A stretch of DNA of 64,000 bases from Rhizobium tibeticum (GCF_900110205.1 NZ_FOCV01000007.1:170921-234920), one strand, 5' to 3'; positions 17,149 to 28,633 are shown, numbered from the stretch's first letter. Notes: generated from the letters alone by a model not told the origin. Made by a program: numbers and translations.

Positions 17149-17502
17149 ATGCAGGGACTTTTCTTTGAAGGCGATACAGGCGTGCGCAGCGCCATTCGGC
17201 TTTTCGTCGTGCTGATCGGATTTTGGACTGCGTGGCGGGCAGGCAAGGCCGCGGCTGACAGCTGGAGCGACTATCCGTTGGTCATCGCTTACACCGTGCT
17301 TCTCGCTGGAGCGATGCAGTTCCTGCATCATGCGCTGTTTGATGGACCGGTTCTCAGCGCCTTTTACTACGTGATCGACCTGGTCCTTCTTTCGATCTTC
17401 TCGACGGCCGGCTATCGCTATCGCCGAACCAACCAGATGGTCAATAACTACTACTGGCTATACGAAAAGACGTCCCCCTTCTCCTGGAAGGCAAAACATT
17501 GA
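17149..17502 (+). CDS. Small membrane protein in liv operon (DUF6867-like)
   Basis: A 117-residue protein with about three hydrophobic helices (SAIRLFVVLIGFWTAWRAG, YPLVIAYTVLLAGAMQFLHH, FYYVIDLVLLSIFSTAGY) and a C-terminal aromatic/basic tail. It lies between livF and livK, as in related rhizobia. The name DUF6867 is from memory. A role alongside the transporter is suggested only by position. Confidence 0.8.
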   Translation: MQGLFFEGDTGVRSAIRLFVVLIGFWTAWRAGKAAADSWSDYPLVIAYTVLLAGAMQFLHHALFDGPVLSAFYYVIDLVLLSIFSTAGYRYRRTNQMVNNYYWLYEKTSPFSWKAKH

Positions 17503-17621
17503 CAGCCGGTTGAATCTAGGGACAGATTGCTCCCCGGAGTGGAACAAGTTTCCTGGCGCAGTAAAGTGGGTAATGCGCTGGGTAGTGGAACGGAACCCGC
17601 TAGAAAATTGGGAGTAATAGA

Positions 17622-18746
17622 ATGAAAAAGTCTCTCCTGTCGGCTGTAGCTCTGACGGCGATGGTCGCCTTCAGCGGCAACGCATGGGCCGACATCATCG
17701 TTGGCGTTGCTGGTCCGCTGACCGGCCCGAACGCTGCATTCGGCGCTCAGCTCCAGAAGGGCGCAGAGCAGGCCGCTGCCGACATCAACGCTGCGGGCGG
17801 CATCAACGGCGAGCAGATCAAGGTCGTACTCGGCGACGACGTCTCCGACCCGAAGCAGGGCATTTCGGTTGCGAACAAGTTTGCGGCTGACGGCGTCAAG
17901 TTCGTTATCGGCCACTTCAACTCGGGCGTTTCGATCCCGGCTTCCGAAGTTTACGCTGAAAACGGCATGCTCGAAATCACCCCGGCCGCTACGAACCCGA
18001 AGTTCACCGAGCGTGGCCTCTGGAACACGTTCCGTACCTGCGGTCGTGACGACCAGCAGGGCGCAATCGCCGGCAAGTATCTTGCTGACCACTTTAAGGA
18101 CGCCAAGATCGCCGTCATCCACGACAAGACGCCTTACGGCCAGGGTCTGGCTGACGAAACCAAGAAGTCTCTGAACGCTGCTGGCACGACCGAAGCCCTT
18201 TACGAAGGCATCAACGTCGGTGACAAGGACTTCTCGGCCCTGATCGCCAAGATGAAGGAAGCCGGCGTCACGATCATCTACTGGGGTGGTCTCCACACCG
18301 AAGCTGGTCTGATCATCCGTCAGGCTGCCGACCAGGGCCTGAAGGCTACGCTCGTTTCCGGTGACGGTATCGTTTCGAACGAACTGGCATCGATCGCTGG
18401 CGACGCTGTTGCCGGCACGCTGAACACCTTCGGTCCTGATCCGACGCTGAACCCGGCCAACAAGGACCTCGTTGCGAAGTTCAAGGCTGCGGGCTTCAAC
18501 CCGGAAGCTTACACGCTTTACTCCTACGCCGCGTTGCAGTCGATCGCTGGTGGAGCAAAGGCTGCCGGTTCGAACGATGCTGAAGCTGTTGCTGCTGCAA
18601 TGAAGGCAAAGGGCCCGTTCCCGACCGTTCTCGGCGACATGTCGTTCGACGAAAAGGGCGACCCGAAGCTTCCAGGCTACATCATGTACGAGTGGAAGAA
18701 GGGTCCGGACGGCAAGTACAGCTACTTCCCGCAGGACGCCAAGTAA
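17622..18746 (+). CDS. livK: Periplasmic branched-chain amino-acid-binding protein LivK
   Basis: Type I periplasmic binding protein of 374 residues with a signal peptide at 1-23 (ending GNAWA before [13 protein letters not shown]). The family start motif is [17 protein letters not shown], and the ligand-pocket region is [16 protein letters not shown]. It delivers Leu/Ile/Val-type amino acids to LivHMGF. The 119-bp gap from the previous gene may hold a separate promoter, since binding proteins are usually made in excess. Codon use is strongly biased, as in highly expressed genes. Confidence 0.95.
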   Translation: MKKSLLSAVALTAMVAFSGNAWADIIVGVAGPLTGPNAAFGAQLQKGAEQAAADINAAGGINGEQIKVVLGDDVSDPKQGISVANKFAADGVKFVIGHFNSGVSIPASEVYAENGMLEITPAATNPKFTERGLWNTFRTCGRDDQQGAIAGKYLADHFKDAKIAVIHDKTPYGQGLADETKKSLNAAGTTEALYEGINVGDKDFSALIAKMKEAGVTIIYWGGLHTEAGLIIRQAADQGLKATLVSGDGIVSNELASIAGDAVAGTLNTFGPDPTLNPANKDLVAKFKAAGFNPEAYTLYSYAALQSIAGGAKAAGSNDAEAVAAAMKAKGPFPTVLGDMSFDEKGDPKLPGYIMYEWKKGPDGKYSYFPQDAK

Positions 18747-18777
18747 GGGTTCATACCCACTTTGGTGCGGTTTCAGG

Positions 18778-18801
18778 AAGCCCGGTCGCGAGACCGGGCT
18801 T
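18778..18801 (+). terminator. Rho-independent terminator of the liv operon
   Basis: A perfect 10-bp stem, AAGCCCGGTC/GACCGGGCTT (18778-18787 with 18792-18801), with a GCGA tetraloop is followed by CTTGCGTTT. Confidence 0.8.
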
Positions 18802-18873
18802 CTTGCGTTTGGCCTCTCGCGCTTTTTGCGCTACTGGCTAGGAAGCCAATCACAGCATCCGGAACGGTTTCTC

Positions 18874-19845
18874 ATGTCCAAGCCACGCATTCTCGTCACG
18901 CGCCGGTGGCCGTCAGCCGTCGAGCGCATTCTTTCGGAACGGTTTGATGCAACATTCAATCTCGACGATGCGGCGATGAGCGTGGAGGCGCTGAGCAATG
19001 CGATCGGAAACTATGACGCTGTTTTGCCGACCGTCTCCGACAAGTTGCCGGCGAGCGTTTTTGACGTGGCGATGGCGCGCGCGCGCATACTCGGCAATTT
19101 TGGGGTCGGCTACAATCATATTGATATCAACGCCGCCAAGGACCGCGGTATCGTCGTGACGAACACCCCCGGTGTGCTGACCGACTGCACGGCTGATATC
19201 GCCATGCTGCTGCTTCTGACGGTCGCCCGACGCGGCGGTGAGGGCGAGCGCCAGCTGCGTGCCGGTGAGTGGGGCGGTTGGTGCCCGACGCACATGATCG
19301 GGACGAAGGTGACCGGCAAGACCGTCGGCATCATCGGCTTCGGCCGCATCGGCAAGGCGTTTGCACAGCGCTGCCATTTCGGCTTCGGGATGGAGGTGGT
19401 CTTCTACAACAGGTCGCCGGTCGATCCGGCGGAAGCGGCGCGCTACGGCACGCGGCAATTGCCGACGGTCGAGGACGTGTTGGCGCGGTCCGACTTCGTG
19501 TCCCTGCATTGCCCCGGTGGAGCAGAGAACCGGCACCTGATGAATGCTGCGCGGCTTGCCGCGATGAAGCCGGGCGCGTTCCTGATCAATACGGCTCGCG
19601 GCGATGTCGTCGACGAGGCAGCGCTGACCAATGCGTTGAAGAACGGTGTCATTCGCGGTGCCGGGCTCGACGTGTATGAGGCCGAGCCGCATGTACCGGA
19701 TGCACTGAAAGCCATGAGCAACGTCGTTTTGCTGCCACATCTCGGTAGTGCAACGGAGGAAACGCGCACAGCCATGGGAATGAAGGTCGTCGACAACATC
19801 ACCGCCTTCTTTGAAGGCAGATCGCCACCGGATCGCGTTGCCTGA
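18874..19845 (+). CDS. D-2-hydroxyacid dehydrogenase (glyoxylate/hydroxypyruvate reductase type)
   Basis: NAD(P)H-dependent reductase of the GyaR/GRHPR group. The Rossmann motif GFGRIGKAFAQRC is present. The catalytic Arg lies in NTARGDVVDEAAL, the Glu in AGLDVYEAEP and the His in LLPHLGSATEETR. The ATG at 18874 begins MSKPRILVTRRWP, matching the family; an upstream in-frame ATG at 18826 lies against the liv terminator. 323 residues is the normal length. The exact substrate cannot be fixed by sequence alone. Confidence 0.88.
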   Translation: MSKPRILVTRRWPSAVERILSERFDATFNLDDAAMSVEALSNAIGNYDAVLPTVSDKLPASVFDVAMARARILGNFGVGYNHIDINAAKDRGIVVTNTPGVLTDCTADIAMLLLLTVARRGGEGERQLRAGEWGGWCPTHMIGTKVTGKTVGIIGFGRIGKAFAQRCHFGFGMEVVFYNRSPVDPAEAARYGTRQLPTVEDVLARSDFVSLHCPGGAENRHLMNAARLAAMKPGAFLINTARGDVVDEAALTNALKNGVIRGAGLDVYEAEPHVPDALKAMSNVVLLPHLGSATEETRTAMGMKVVDNITAFFEGRSPPDRVA

Positions 19846-19849
19846 GTTT

Positions 19850-20282
19850 CGCCCACGCCTGGCGAACTGCCGTCGGGCCAGAGCTTCAGCTCAAAAAGCC
19901 ATTCGCCGTCTCGGTGGCCGATCAAGCGCCAGCCGGCGCGACGGTACAAATTCTCCGCTCTCGTTGCCGGATCCGTCGTCAACCAGATCCGCTCGAAGCC
20001 GGCAGATCTCAAGGGTGTGCAGGCTCGCTCAAGCAGGGCGCGTCAGATGCCACGGTTGCCGTATCGCTCATCCACGAACAGTGCTCAAATGAAGCCGTTG
20101 CGGGTGACGCCGCCGCGAAGCTTGTCATGTCGCCGTCTTCTTCCCGACAAGGACACCGGGATTGGCGATGAGCCAACGGAGATCGTCAAGTGTGACCTTG
20201 GAGGGATCGGACAGAATGTCTTCGGAAATGTTGGCCCGTATCCGATCCGGGCAATGTCGCGCCCTGTCGCTGTGCGGATCAA
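19850..20282 (-). pseudogene. Broken GNAT acetyltransferase gene
   Basis: Read on the minus strand, an acetyltransferase can be followed through several lesions. IRTATGRDIARI is followed, in another frame, by LSDPSKVTLDDLRWLIANPG. A frame change leads to NGFI-stop-ALFVDERYGNRGI-stop-RALLERA, then SAGFERIWLTTDPATRAENLY and RRAGWRLIGHRDGEW. The first stop stands where the family has Trp, and the second where it has the Gly of the acetyl-CoA loop. No stop follows at the normal C-terminus. The gene is clearly dead. Confidence 0.75.
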
Positions 20283-20609
20283 TGCAACTTCCTCCGAACT
20301 TTTGGCGATCAGCTATGCGCGCGACAGCACCGACATGGCGACCTGCTGGTCGAGCAGTCTCTCGATTTTTAGACTAGCTCCACATCATGGATCGCGACGA
20401 GATCGTGCTGGCGGCACCGGTGTCTTACGGTTTGAGATCGTGCTGGTCCATTAGGCAAATGCCGCTTTTGCCGGCAGCGCGCCAAGGGGAGCTTGCCTTA
20501 TGTTGCCAGCCGCACTCCGGCTCGGCACGGCACAGGAATTGCTTGTAATCGTTTAGAGACATCAATGAGAACGGCCGGGACAAGCGGCGACGCGCTGGAA
20601 GGGGATGGA
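20283..20609. other. Intergenic region upstream of ureD
   Basis: 327 bp between the GNAT pseudogene and ureD. Short degenerate frames are present, for example LLDQQVAMSVLSRA-stop on the minus strand, that may be remnants of another gene. The ureD ribosome site GGAAGGGG lies at its right end. No operator was recognised. Confidence 0.4.
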
Positions 20610-21431
20610 ATGACGAACGCCGCGGCAGCCACGAGACCGCAGAGGGCCGAGGGGCGCGGGCATCTGGCTGCGAAGGCACTCGACGGTCGTACGCGGCTGC
20701 GAGAGCTCTATCAGGAAGGAGCGGCGAAGATTCGCCTGCCGGATACGTTCGATTCCTCCATGGAAGCCGTCATCATCAATACGGCAGGTGGCCTGACGGG
20801 CGGCGACCGGATGAACTGGAGCATCGATGCCGGTCCCGACACGCGCATCGATGTCACCACACAGGCCTGCGAAAAAATCTATAAGGCATCGTCAGCGACG
20901 GCCGAGGTCACCACGACCATTTCCGTTGGTGCCAAGGCGCGGGTGGATTGGTTGCCGCAGGAAACCATTCTGTTCGATCGCTCGTCGCTGTTTCGCCGGC
21001 TCGACGTCGACCTTGAGGACGATTCGGAGTTCCTTGCCGTCGAGGCGATCTTGCTCGGCCGCAAGGCGATGGGGGAGGCCGTCGAAACCGGGCTTTTCCG
21101 TGACCGCTGGCGCATCCGCAAGGGGGGCAAGCTCTGCCATGCGGAGGACCTCCAGCTCATCGGCGACGTTGCCTTGCTCACCCGGGCCGATGCGGTGCTC
21201 GGCGGCAAGGTTGCCTTCGCGACGGTCCTCTATGTCGGGCCGCTCGCGGACGCCTATCTCAGCGCCGCGCGTCCCTTGCTCGAGGGACATAGGGGTGGTG
21301 CCAGCAGTTGGGCCGGCAAGCTCGTCGTGCGCCTCTCGGCGCCGGATGGCTTCGCCTTGAGAAAAATCCTGATCCCGATCATTTCGACCTTGCGCAATGG
21401 AGCGCCGGTACCGAAAGTCTGGAATCTCTAG
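20610..21431 (+). CDS. ureD: Urease accessory protein UreD
   Basis: Scaffold protein that with UreF and UreG inserts nickel into apo-urease. At 273 residues it matches the rhizobial UreD length. Family signatures are [17 protein letters not shown] and [14 protein letters not shown] chose the ATG at 20610 ([15 protein letters not shown]) because a strong GGAAGGGG lies just upstream; longer frames to 20493 lack one. First gene of the urease cluster. Confidence 0.95.
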   Translation: MTNAAAATRPQRAEGRGHLAAKALDGRTRLRELYQEGAAKIRLPDTFDSSMEAVIINTAGGLTGGDRMNWSIDAGPDTRIDVTTQACEKIYKASSATAEVTTTISVGAKARVDWLPQETILFDRSSLFRRLDVDLEDDSEFLAVEAILLGRKAMGEAVETGLFRDRWRIRKGGKLCHAEDLQLIGDVALLTRADAVLGGKVAFATVLYVGPLADAYLSAARPLLEGHRGGASSWAGKLVVRLSAPDGFALRKILIPIISTLRNGAPVPKVWNL

Positions 21432-21564
21432 AACCAGATGATTTCCTGTCGTTTCGACCTGAAATCTGAATCCTGTTCTAAATTAAAGAAGTAGAGCATG
21501 ATGTTGTCCGAAAACCGCTTCACACTTTTCGGCATCACGCTTTGTTCAAGCAGATGGATGCACG

Positions 21565-21867
21565 ATGAACCTCACACCGAGAGAAAAAGATAAACTGCTG
21601 ATTTCGATGGCAGCGATGGTCGCGCGGCGGCGGCTGGAGCGGGGCGTTAAGCTCAACCACCCGGAGGCGATCGCGCTCATCACCGATTTTGTCGTCGAAG
21701 GAGCTCGAGACGGACGGCCCGTCGCGGAGCTGATGGAAGCCGGCGCCCATGTCATCGGTCGTCATCAGGTGATGGAAGGCATTGCCGAGATGATCCATGA
21801 CGTGCAGGTCGAAGCGACGTTCCCGGATGGAACGAAGCTTGTGACGGTGCACGAACCGATCCGCTGA
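21565..21867 (+). CDS. ureA: Urease gamma subunit UreA
   Basis: A 100-residue structural gamma subunit. It begins [27 protein letters not shown] and ends with the canonical VHEPI. It assembles with UreB and UreC into the nickel urease that hydrolyses urea to ammonia and carbamate. It is separated from ureD by 133 bp and from the following DUF1272 gene by 10 bp. Confidence 0.97.
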   Translation: MNLTPREKDKLLISMAAMVARRRLERGVKLNHPEAIALITDFVVEGARDGRPVAELMEAGAHVIGRHQVMEGIAEMIHDVQVEATFPDGTKLVTVHEPIR

Positions 21868-21877
21868 GGAGGCGGCA

Positions 21878-22132
21878 ATGCTCGAACTGCGACCCAACTG
21901 CGAATGCTGCGACAAGGATCTGCCGCCCGACAGTGCCGAGGCGATGATCTGCACCTTCGAATGCACGTTCTGCGCCGATTGCGTCGCCGATGTGCTCGGT
22001 GGCGTCTGCCCGAATTGCGGCGGGGACCTCGTGCGTCGCCCGGTTCGGCCGGCCGCGATGCTCGCCAAGCACCCGGCATCGACAAAACGTGTCCTGAAGG
22101 CCGAGGGTTGTGCGCCCGTCAAGGCCGCGTGA
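21878..22132 (+). CDS. Small Cys-rich DUF1272 protein between ureA and ureB
   Basis: An 84-residue protein with a zinc-ribbon-like set of cysteines: [23 protein letters not shown] and [11 protein letters not shown]. It matches the DUF1272 family, which is often found beside urease genes in rhizobia. The cysteine pairs suggest metal binding; whether zinc or nickel is not known. It is tightly packed between ureA (10 bp) and ureB (10 bp) and so is co-transcribed with them. Confidence 0.88.
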   Translation: MLELRPNCECCDKDLPPDSAEAMICTFECTFCADCVADVLGGVCPNCGGDLVRRPVRPAAMLAKHPASTKRVLKAEGCAPVKAA

Positions 22133-22142
22133 GGAGAAAAAC

Positions 22143-22448
22143 ATGATCCCAGGAGAAATCATCGCCGCAAGCGGCGAGATCGAGCTGAACGTCGGCGCGC
22201 CGACCGTGACGCTTGACGTCGCCAACACCGGCGACCGCCCGGTGCAGGTCGGCAGCCATTATCATTTCGCGGAAACCAATGCCGGTCTCTCCTTCGACAG
22301 GGACAAAGCGCAGGGCATGCGTCTCGACATCCCGGCCGGAACGGCCGTCCGCTTCGAGCCTGGCCAGACGCGCTCGGTGACGCTGATCCCGCTCTCGGGC
22401 AAGCGCGAGGTCTACGGCTTCCGCCAGCTCGTCATGGGCAAGCTCTGA
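22143..22448 (+). CDS. ureB: Urease beta subunit UreB
   Basis: A 101-residue structural beta subunit starting [16 protein letters not shown]. It contains the family segments [11 protein letters not shown] and [24 protein letters not shown] and ends [11 protein letters not shown]. The ATG at 22143 is preceded by GAGGAG. The frame is open further upstream, but that part overlaps the DUF1272 gene and is not coding. Confidence 0.97.
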   Translation: MIPGEIIAASGEIELNVGAPTVTLDVANTGDRPVQVGSHYHFAETNAGLSFDRDKAQGMRLDIPAGTAVRFEPGQTRSVTLIPLSGKREVYGFRQLVMGKL

Positions 22449-22467
22449 CGAGAATCCGGAGGAAGAA

Positions 22468-22878
22468 ATGCAGTGGACGATTGGCCTGCTGGCGTTGGCG
22501 GGCGGTATGGCTGCCGCTTCGGGAGCGTTTGCGCAGCAGACGGACTGCAAGAACCCGCAGACGCAGATGGAGATGACAAGCTGCGAGCAGGATCGCTACG
22601 ACACGGCAGACAAGGCGCTTAACGAGCAATGGAAGAAGACGCGCGCGCAGACGGCGGACGTCGACAAAAACTTGGAAGAGAAGGACCGCGGCGCAGAGAA
22701 GGCGTTGCTTACCGCGCAGCGGGCCTGGATCTCCTACCGCGACGCCGAATGCCAGGCCGAGGGCTTTCAAGCGCGAGGCGGGTCGATGGAGCCGATGCTG
22801 GTTGCGGGCTGCCTCGCCAACCTGACGGACCAGCGCACGAAGGAGCTGAAAGAGCTCTCGGACGCATTGGGCAACTGA
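22468..22878 (+). CDS. Secreted LprI/DUF1311-family protein in the urease operon
   Basis: A 136-residue exported protein with a signal peptide at 1-22 (ending SGAFAQ). The mature part has the DUF1311/LprI pattern: paired Cys in DCKNPQTQMEMTSCEQ, then helical repeats with AQRAWISYRDAECQAEG and a final Cys in VAGCLANLTDQRTKEL. LprI of mycobacteria inhibits lysozyme; here a periplasmic role is likely but the partner is unknown. It sits 19 bp after ureB and 1 bp before the next gene. Confidence 0.88.
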   Translation: MQWTIGLLALAGGMAAASGAFAQQTDCKNPQTQMEMTSCEQDRYDTADKALNEQWKKTRAQTADVDKNLEEKDRGAEKALLTAQRAWISYRDAECQAEGFQARGGSMEPMLVAGCLANLTDQRTKELKELSDALGN

Positions 22879-22879
22879 C

Positions 22880-23518
22880 GTGGGACAGAGGATCATGATC
22901 GTCGGCAATGGTGACGTGAGCGAGGAGGGACGCGCGGCGATCGCCGCTGCGGGCTTTGTCGTCCGCTTCAATGAGTGCCGGTCCTATGCCGCAAGCCCTG
23001 GCCGGACAGATGCCGTTGCCGTCTGCAATACGGGCAGGCCGGGCAAGGCGATGACGGAGGCGGCAAGCTGGCGGGCGCTGCCGGGCGTGGTGGAGGCCTC
23101 CGAGATCTGGTGCGTGCGCGATCCCCAAAAATTTGCCGCCATGCGGGCGCCATTGGCCGCTTCCCATCCCGATCTCGACGATTTATGCGACGATTATACG
23201 AGTGAATTCAAAGACTTCTGCGAGGAAGCGGGCAAACGGCATGTGGTCGTTGAGAAAGTGATTCATGAAGCGGTGGAGGAGGCGCTGAGCGCGTTCCACC
23301 CCGAGCCTTACGTCGTGCCGAGCACCGGGCTTATCGCGATTGCCGAAACCTTCCGCCGCTTTCCGGATGCCGAAATCGGTCTTGCCGGCTTCGGCCATGC
23401 CGGCTGGGAGGGGCATCCCTTCGTCGCCGAAAGGCAACTCGTCGACAGCTATATCGCCAATGGCCGGCTGGTGCGCTACGCAATTGAACCGTCTCTTTCT
23501 TCCTCCCAAGGAGCCTGA
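22880..23518 (+). CDS. Urease operon accessory protein (rhizobial type, unknown function)
   Basis: A 212-residue protein matching what is annotated in rhizobia as urease operon accessory protein. The N-terminal MIVGNGDVSEEGRAAIAAAGFVVRFN and the later PSTGLIAIAETFRRFPDAEIGLAGFGHAGWEGHPF resemble a sialyltransferase-like (GT29-type) fold. Catalysis is unproven. Its start follows the LprI-like stop by 1 bp and its stop is 3 bp before ureC, so it is part of the operon. Confidence 0.82.
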   Translation: MGQRIMIVGNGDVSEEGRAAIAAAGFVVRFNECRSYAASPGRTDAVAVCNTGRPGKAMTEAASWRALPGVVEASEIWCVRDPQKFAAMRAPLAASHPDLDDLCDDYTSEFKDFCEEAGKRHVVVEKVIHEAVEEALSAFHPEPYVVPSTGLIAIAETFRRFPDAEIGLAGFGHAGWEGHPFVAERQLVDSYIANGRLVRYAIEPSLSSSQGA

Positions 23519-23521
23519 CAT

Positions 23522-25231
<1,710 letters not shown>

Positions 25232-25573
25232 TTGATCCGGCGCGGCCGGTGCAGAGGCGCCGGTCGCTCCTTAGGTCGCACGTTAAGCCTAATCTCCCCT
25301 TGGTTGTTTTTTGTTGTGACGTGTTCCACCTTGGGGCGTCCTGTCCGTAATCGGACAGTCGCAGCAGCGTGGTTGGAAAAGTATTGCAAAATCAATTGCT
25401 TGAATAACAGCGCTCGCAGCGCGATTCATCATTGAAAATGTCGCGTTTTTGGGCATTTTCCCGCCGTCGATCAATTCACTAAACTCGTTCAACTCTTAAC
25501 AATTCACTTAAGAACCCGGCAGCAGTTGGCCTCTAAGCAATGGGCTTGGCGATGGGCAAGAAGGTCGATTCGC
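25232..25573. other. Intergenic region after ureC with an 18-bp inverted repeat
   Basis: 342 bp without a gene. It contains CTGTCCGTAATCGGACAG at 25341-25358, two perfect 7-base arms around TAAT, and then an A+T-rich stretch before the next gene. The repeat has no T tract, so it looks more like a protein-binding site than a terminator. The protein is unknown. Confidence 0.5.
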
Positions 25574-25987
25574 ATGAGAATTTCACTCCAGGCGGAGCTT
25601 GGCGATTTCCAGGATCGCCACACAATTTACGTGTTCGCTCTCAAGATGAGCTTGCTTGCCGTGACGCTGTCGTCGGTCGTGATCCTCCTCATATTGCCGC
25701 CGCTCGACTGGATGGGGGTGCTGCCCGTGCCGCTCGCCGATGGTGTGGTCTATGGCGTGGTGCTGTCGTGGCTGATTGGCGGGGCTGTTTCCAGTGTGTT
25801 GTCGCTGGTGGCGGGTCACGCGATGCACCAACTCAGCGTCTCGCGCGCACTGGCAAAGGCGCTCGGTCGAAACCGTGTCGTGCATGAGAACGAGGGACTG
25901 CATCCGGGTTGGCGCAGGCATCTGCCGGAGGAAGCTGCAGCTGCGCGCGCGATGAGCGCGGATTGTGACGAAGCCCGACTGGCCTGA
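25574..25987 (+). CDS. Small two-helix membrane protein between ureC and ureE
   Basis: A 137-residue protein starting at ATG 25574 ([16 protein letters not shown]), with AAGAAGG upstream. Two transmembrane helices are visible ([22 protein letters not shown] and [22 protein letters not shown]), followed by a basic cytoplasmic tail. I do not recognise the family. Position between ureC and ureE is suggestive but no transport motif is visible. A longer frame from 25526 is less likely. Confidence 0.65.
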   Translation: MRISLQAELGDFQDRHTIYVFALKMSLLAVTLSSVVILLILPPLDWMGVLPVPLADGVVYGVVLSWLIGGAVSSVLSLVAGHAMHQLSVSRALAKALGRNRVVHENEGLHPGWRRHLPEEAAAARAMSADCDEARLA

Positions 25988-26082
25988 AGAAAGTCGGGCA
26001 GCATACCCGTCCGGCCCCATTCCTTCTTGCATCGCGCCGGGCGATTTTGCATGGTCGCAGTCTCAAGCGAATTGGACACGTC

Positions 26083-26559
26083 ATGCAACGCGTTACTTCC
26101 TACCTGCCTGCCGGCACGCCCTCCTCCACCCCGATCGGAAAAGTGGTTCTGCCGCACGATCTGCGGCATTTGCGGCGCAAGCTGCTCCATCTCGAAAACG
26201 GCGAGATGGTCATGCTCGACCTCAAGGAGCCGGTGCTTTTTGCAAGTGGCGATATGTTTGTTCTCGATGACGGCGAACTCATCGAGATCGTGGCGGCCGA
26301 AGAGAAGCTCTTCGAGGTCAAGGGCAGGGACCGCCTGCACCTGATCGAACTCGCATGGCACCTCGGCAATCGACATCTCGGCGCACAGATCGAGGAAGAC
26401 CGCATACTCATCCTGCGGGATCATGTGATCCGCTCCATGCTCGAAGGGCTTGGTGCGACGGTCCGGGAGGTTGCCGAGCCGTTTCAGCCCGCCCGCGGTG
26501 CCTACCATTCCCACGGACACGCGCCCGGTCATGATCATGCCCATCACGCGCACGATTGA
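26083..26559 (+). CDS. ureE: Urease nickel metallochaperone UreE
   Basis: A 158-residue nickel carrier that hands metal to the UreDFG-apourease complex. The metal-binding core contains [20 protein letters not shown] with the conserved His. The C-terminus is a His-rich tail ([17 protein letters not shown]) typical of Ni-storing UreE. The ATG at 26083 gives the standard [11 protein letters not shown] start. It is followed 6 bp later by ureF. Confidence 0.95.
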   Translation: MQRVTSYLPAGTPSSTPIGKVVLPHDLRHLRRKLLHLENGEMVMLDLKEPVLFASGDMFVLDDGELIEIVAAEEKLFEVKGRDRLHLIELAWHLGNRHLGAQIEEDRILILRDHVIRSMLEGLGATVREVAEPFQPARGAYHSHGHAPGHDHAHHAHD

Positions 26560-26565
26560 GCGAAC

Positions 26566-27237
26566 ATGACGGAGGATGGCGACCTGCAGGCCTTGCTGCG
26601 GCTGATGGCGTGGCTGTCGCCGGCCTTCCCCGTCGGCTCCTTTGCCTATTCAGGTGGCCTGGAGCGGGCCGTTCACGATCGGTTGGTCATCGACGCTCAT
26701 TCGCTTGCGACGTGGGCGTTGAACCTCATCGAGCGCGGGGTTGTGTGGAACGACGCAGTCCTGCTTGCCGAGAGCCACCGCTGCCACGGGCAGCGCGACC
26801 GGCTTGGTGAACTGGCGGAGCTTGCTGAAGCACTTGCTGGCGCGCGCGAGCGTCATCAGGAGACGATGCTGCTTGGCGACGCGTTTGTCGCTGCCGCCCG
26901 TGCCTGGCCCGATGAGGTGTTCGATCGATTGCCGCAACACGTGCCATATCCTGTTGCGCTGGGCGCTGTGGCGGGTGCGCATGAGGTTGCATCGGAAAGG
27001 GCGATTGCGGCATTCCTGCATGCCTATCTCTCGCAGGCGGTTTCCGCAGGCATCCGTCTCGGCGTTGCCGGGCAGAAGGACGGTGTTGCCATCCTGGCGC
27101 GCCTTGAAGGCGATATCGCACGGATTGCGAAGCGGTCAGCCACGTCCACGCTCGACGATCTTGGAGTGGCGACCATCCAGGCCGATATCATGTCGCTGCG
27201 CCACGAGACGCAGTCGACGCGGCTCTTTCGATCGTGA
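26566..27237 (+). CDS. ureF: Urease accessory protein UreF
   Basis: A 223-residue all-helical protein. It carries the UreF signature [17 protein letters not shown] near the N-terminus and [15 protein letters not shown] in the middle. It bridges UreD and UreG during nickel insertion. The start is 6 bp after the ureE stop. The reading frame ends 103 bp before ureG. Confidence 0.95.
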   Translation: MTEDGDLQALLRLMAWLSPAFPVGSFAYSGGLERAVHDRLVIDAHSLATWALNLIERGVVWNDAVLLAESHRCHGQRDRLGELAELAEALAGARERHQETMLLGDAFVAAARAWPDEVFDRLPQHVPYPVALGAVAGAHEVASERAIAAFLHAYLSQAVSAGIRLGVAGQKDGVAILARLEGDIARIAKRSATSTLDDLGVATIQADIMSLRHETQSTRLFRS

Positions 27238-27340
27238 CCGGGATCTGGCAGGTCGCCGCCAGCCGTCACGACCTGCGTCATTTGCCGGTGGCCGCCCTCC
27301 CGGTTGCGCGCTATCATCGGCTGCTATTGGAGTTCAGAAC

Positions 27341-27952
27341 ATGAAATCAGGCAACGGGCCGCTGCGTGTGGGCATCGGCGGACCGGTCGGCTCCGGCAAA
27401 ACGGCGCTGACCGCGAAGCTCTGCAAGGCGATGCGCGACGAATATTCGGTGGCGGTCGTCACCAACGACATCTATACGACCGAGGATGCCGAAGCGCTCA
27501 TGCGCATGCAGGCTCTGACGTCGGATCGGATCGTTGGCGTGGAGACCGGCGGTTGCCCGCACACTGCAATCCGCGAAGATGCGACAATCAACCTGCAGGC
27601 CATCGCTGGCCTCAACGAGCGGATCCCCGATCTCGATGTCGTTTTCATCGAGTCGGGAGGCGACAATCTGGCTGCCACCTTTTCTCCTGATCTGGCTGAC
27701 ATCACGATCTACGTCATTTCCGTCTGCCAGGGCGAAGAAATCCCACGCAAGGGCGGCCCCGGCATTACCAAGTCGGATCTTCTTGTCATCAACAAGAAGG
27801 ATCTGGCTCCCTATGTCGGCGCGGACCTGGATGTCATGGACCGCGACGCGACACGGATGCGCCAGGCACGGCCCTTCGTTTTCTCCGACATGAAGCGCGG
27901 CGATGGCGTCAGTTCCATCGTCAGCTTCCTCAAGGAACAGGGCGGCCTCTAG
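27341..27952 (+). CDS. ureG: Urease accessory GTPase UreG
   Basis: A 203-residue SIMIBI GTPase that powers nickel insertion. P-loop [13 protein letters not shown] is at residues 11-23, the nickel-binding Cys-Pro-His is in [14 protein letters not shown], Walker B-like [10 protein letters not shown] follows, and the guanine-specificity motif is VINKKDL. The ATG at 27341 is supported by length; a long in-frame upstream extension overlaps ureF in another frame and is not coding. Confidence 0.96.
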   Translation: MKSGNGPLRVGIGGPVGSGKTALTAKLCKAMRDEYSVAVVTNDIYTTEDAEALMRMQALTSDRIVGVETGGCPHTAIREDATINLQAIAGLNERIPDLDVVFIESGGDNLAATFSPDLADITIYVISVCQGEEIPRKGGPGITKSDLLVINKKDLAPYVGADLDVMDRDATRMRQARPFVFSDMKRGDGVSSIVSFLKEQGGL

Positions 27953-28633
27953 CTAAACCTGCCTCAGCACATTGATATCCTCGATCGCGATGGCGCGGCC
28001 GCAAACGCTTACGCCGGATGTGCGCAAGGTGGAGAAGGCACGCGACAGCGCCTCCGGCGCCAGACCCAGCTTTCGCGCCAGAAGGCTCTTTTGGAATGGC
28101 AGGCGCAAGGAGGCCCGCGTACCCTCATTGGTGCAGTGCGCCAGCAGATAATGCGCGACGCGCTGCGGGCTCGTCTGCATGCGATCGCGCGCCAGGCATT
28201 CCATGGTCGAAAGCAAATGCTGCGAAAGGCTGCGCGCGATCGCGCCGCCAATACGCGGCCGCTGGTCGAGCAACGCTTTGACCTGCGCGATGTCGAAACG
28301 GGCAAGGATCGCGTGCTCCATTGCCTGAGCGCTATAATTGTATCCTTCGCCGGCGAGCACGAGGCATTCTCCGAAGCTGTCGCCCGGCTCGCAGATACTG
28401 ATATCCGCTTCGCGGTCATTCGAGCCGCGATAGAGGCGAACATAGCCATTTAGCACGCAGTAGAAGTAACGTGCCTTCTCGTGCTCACGGAAGAGAACGT
28501 CCTGCGGCTCGTAGCGCACCGCCACCGCGCAAGACAGCAGTGCATCCTGCTCATCCCGATCAAGGCTGGATGCGATCAACGCACCGCCAAGCATCGCTTG
28601 CTGCGCGCTGCTCAGTTTCAAAGCTCTGGCCAT
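27953..28633 (-). CDS. Crp/Fnr-family transcriptional regulator
   Basis: A 226-residue regulator with an N-terminal cyclic-nucleotide-binding-like beta barrel (about 20-130: GDSFGECLVLAGEGYNYSAQAME) and a C-terminal winged helix (LARKLGLAPEALSRAFSTLR). The N-terminal cysteine cluster of FNR/FixK-type Fe-S sensors is absent, so it is closer to the DNR/NNR or heme-type branch, or to an unlinked regulator. ATG 28633 has AGGGAG upstream; an in-frame start at 28657 is possible. A perfect FNR-type box lies about 80 bp upstream. It is convergent with ureG, whose stop abuts its own. Confidence 0.88.
   Translation of the reverse strand: MARALKLSSAQQAMLGGALIASSLDRDEQDALLSCAVAVRYEPQDVLFREHEKARYFYCVLNGYVRLYRGSNDREADISICEPGDSFGECLVLAGEGYNYSAQAMEHAILARFDIAQVKALLDQRPRIGGAIARSLSQHLLSTMECLARDRMQTSPQRVAHYLLAHCTNEGTRASLRLPFQKSLLARKLGLAPEALSRAFSTLRTSGVSVCGRAIAIEDINVLRQV

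Noticed and set aside
20085..20282. A 65-residue minus-strand gene
   Set aside because: Its C-terminal half belongs to the broken acetyltransferase and its middle is out of frame with the family; it is a pseudogene fragment.
26741..27952. A 403-residue frame extending ureG upstream through ureF
   Set aside because: The extra part overlaps ureF in another frame and has no family character; UreG starts at 27341.
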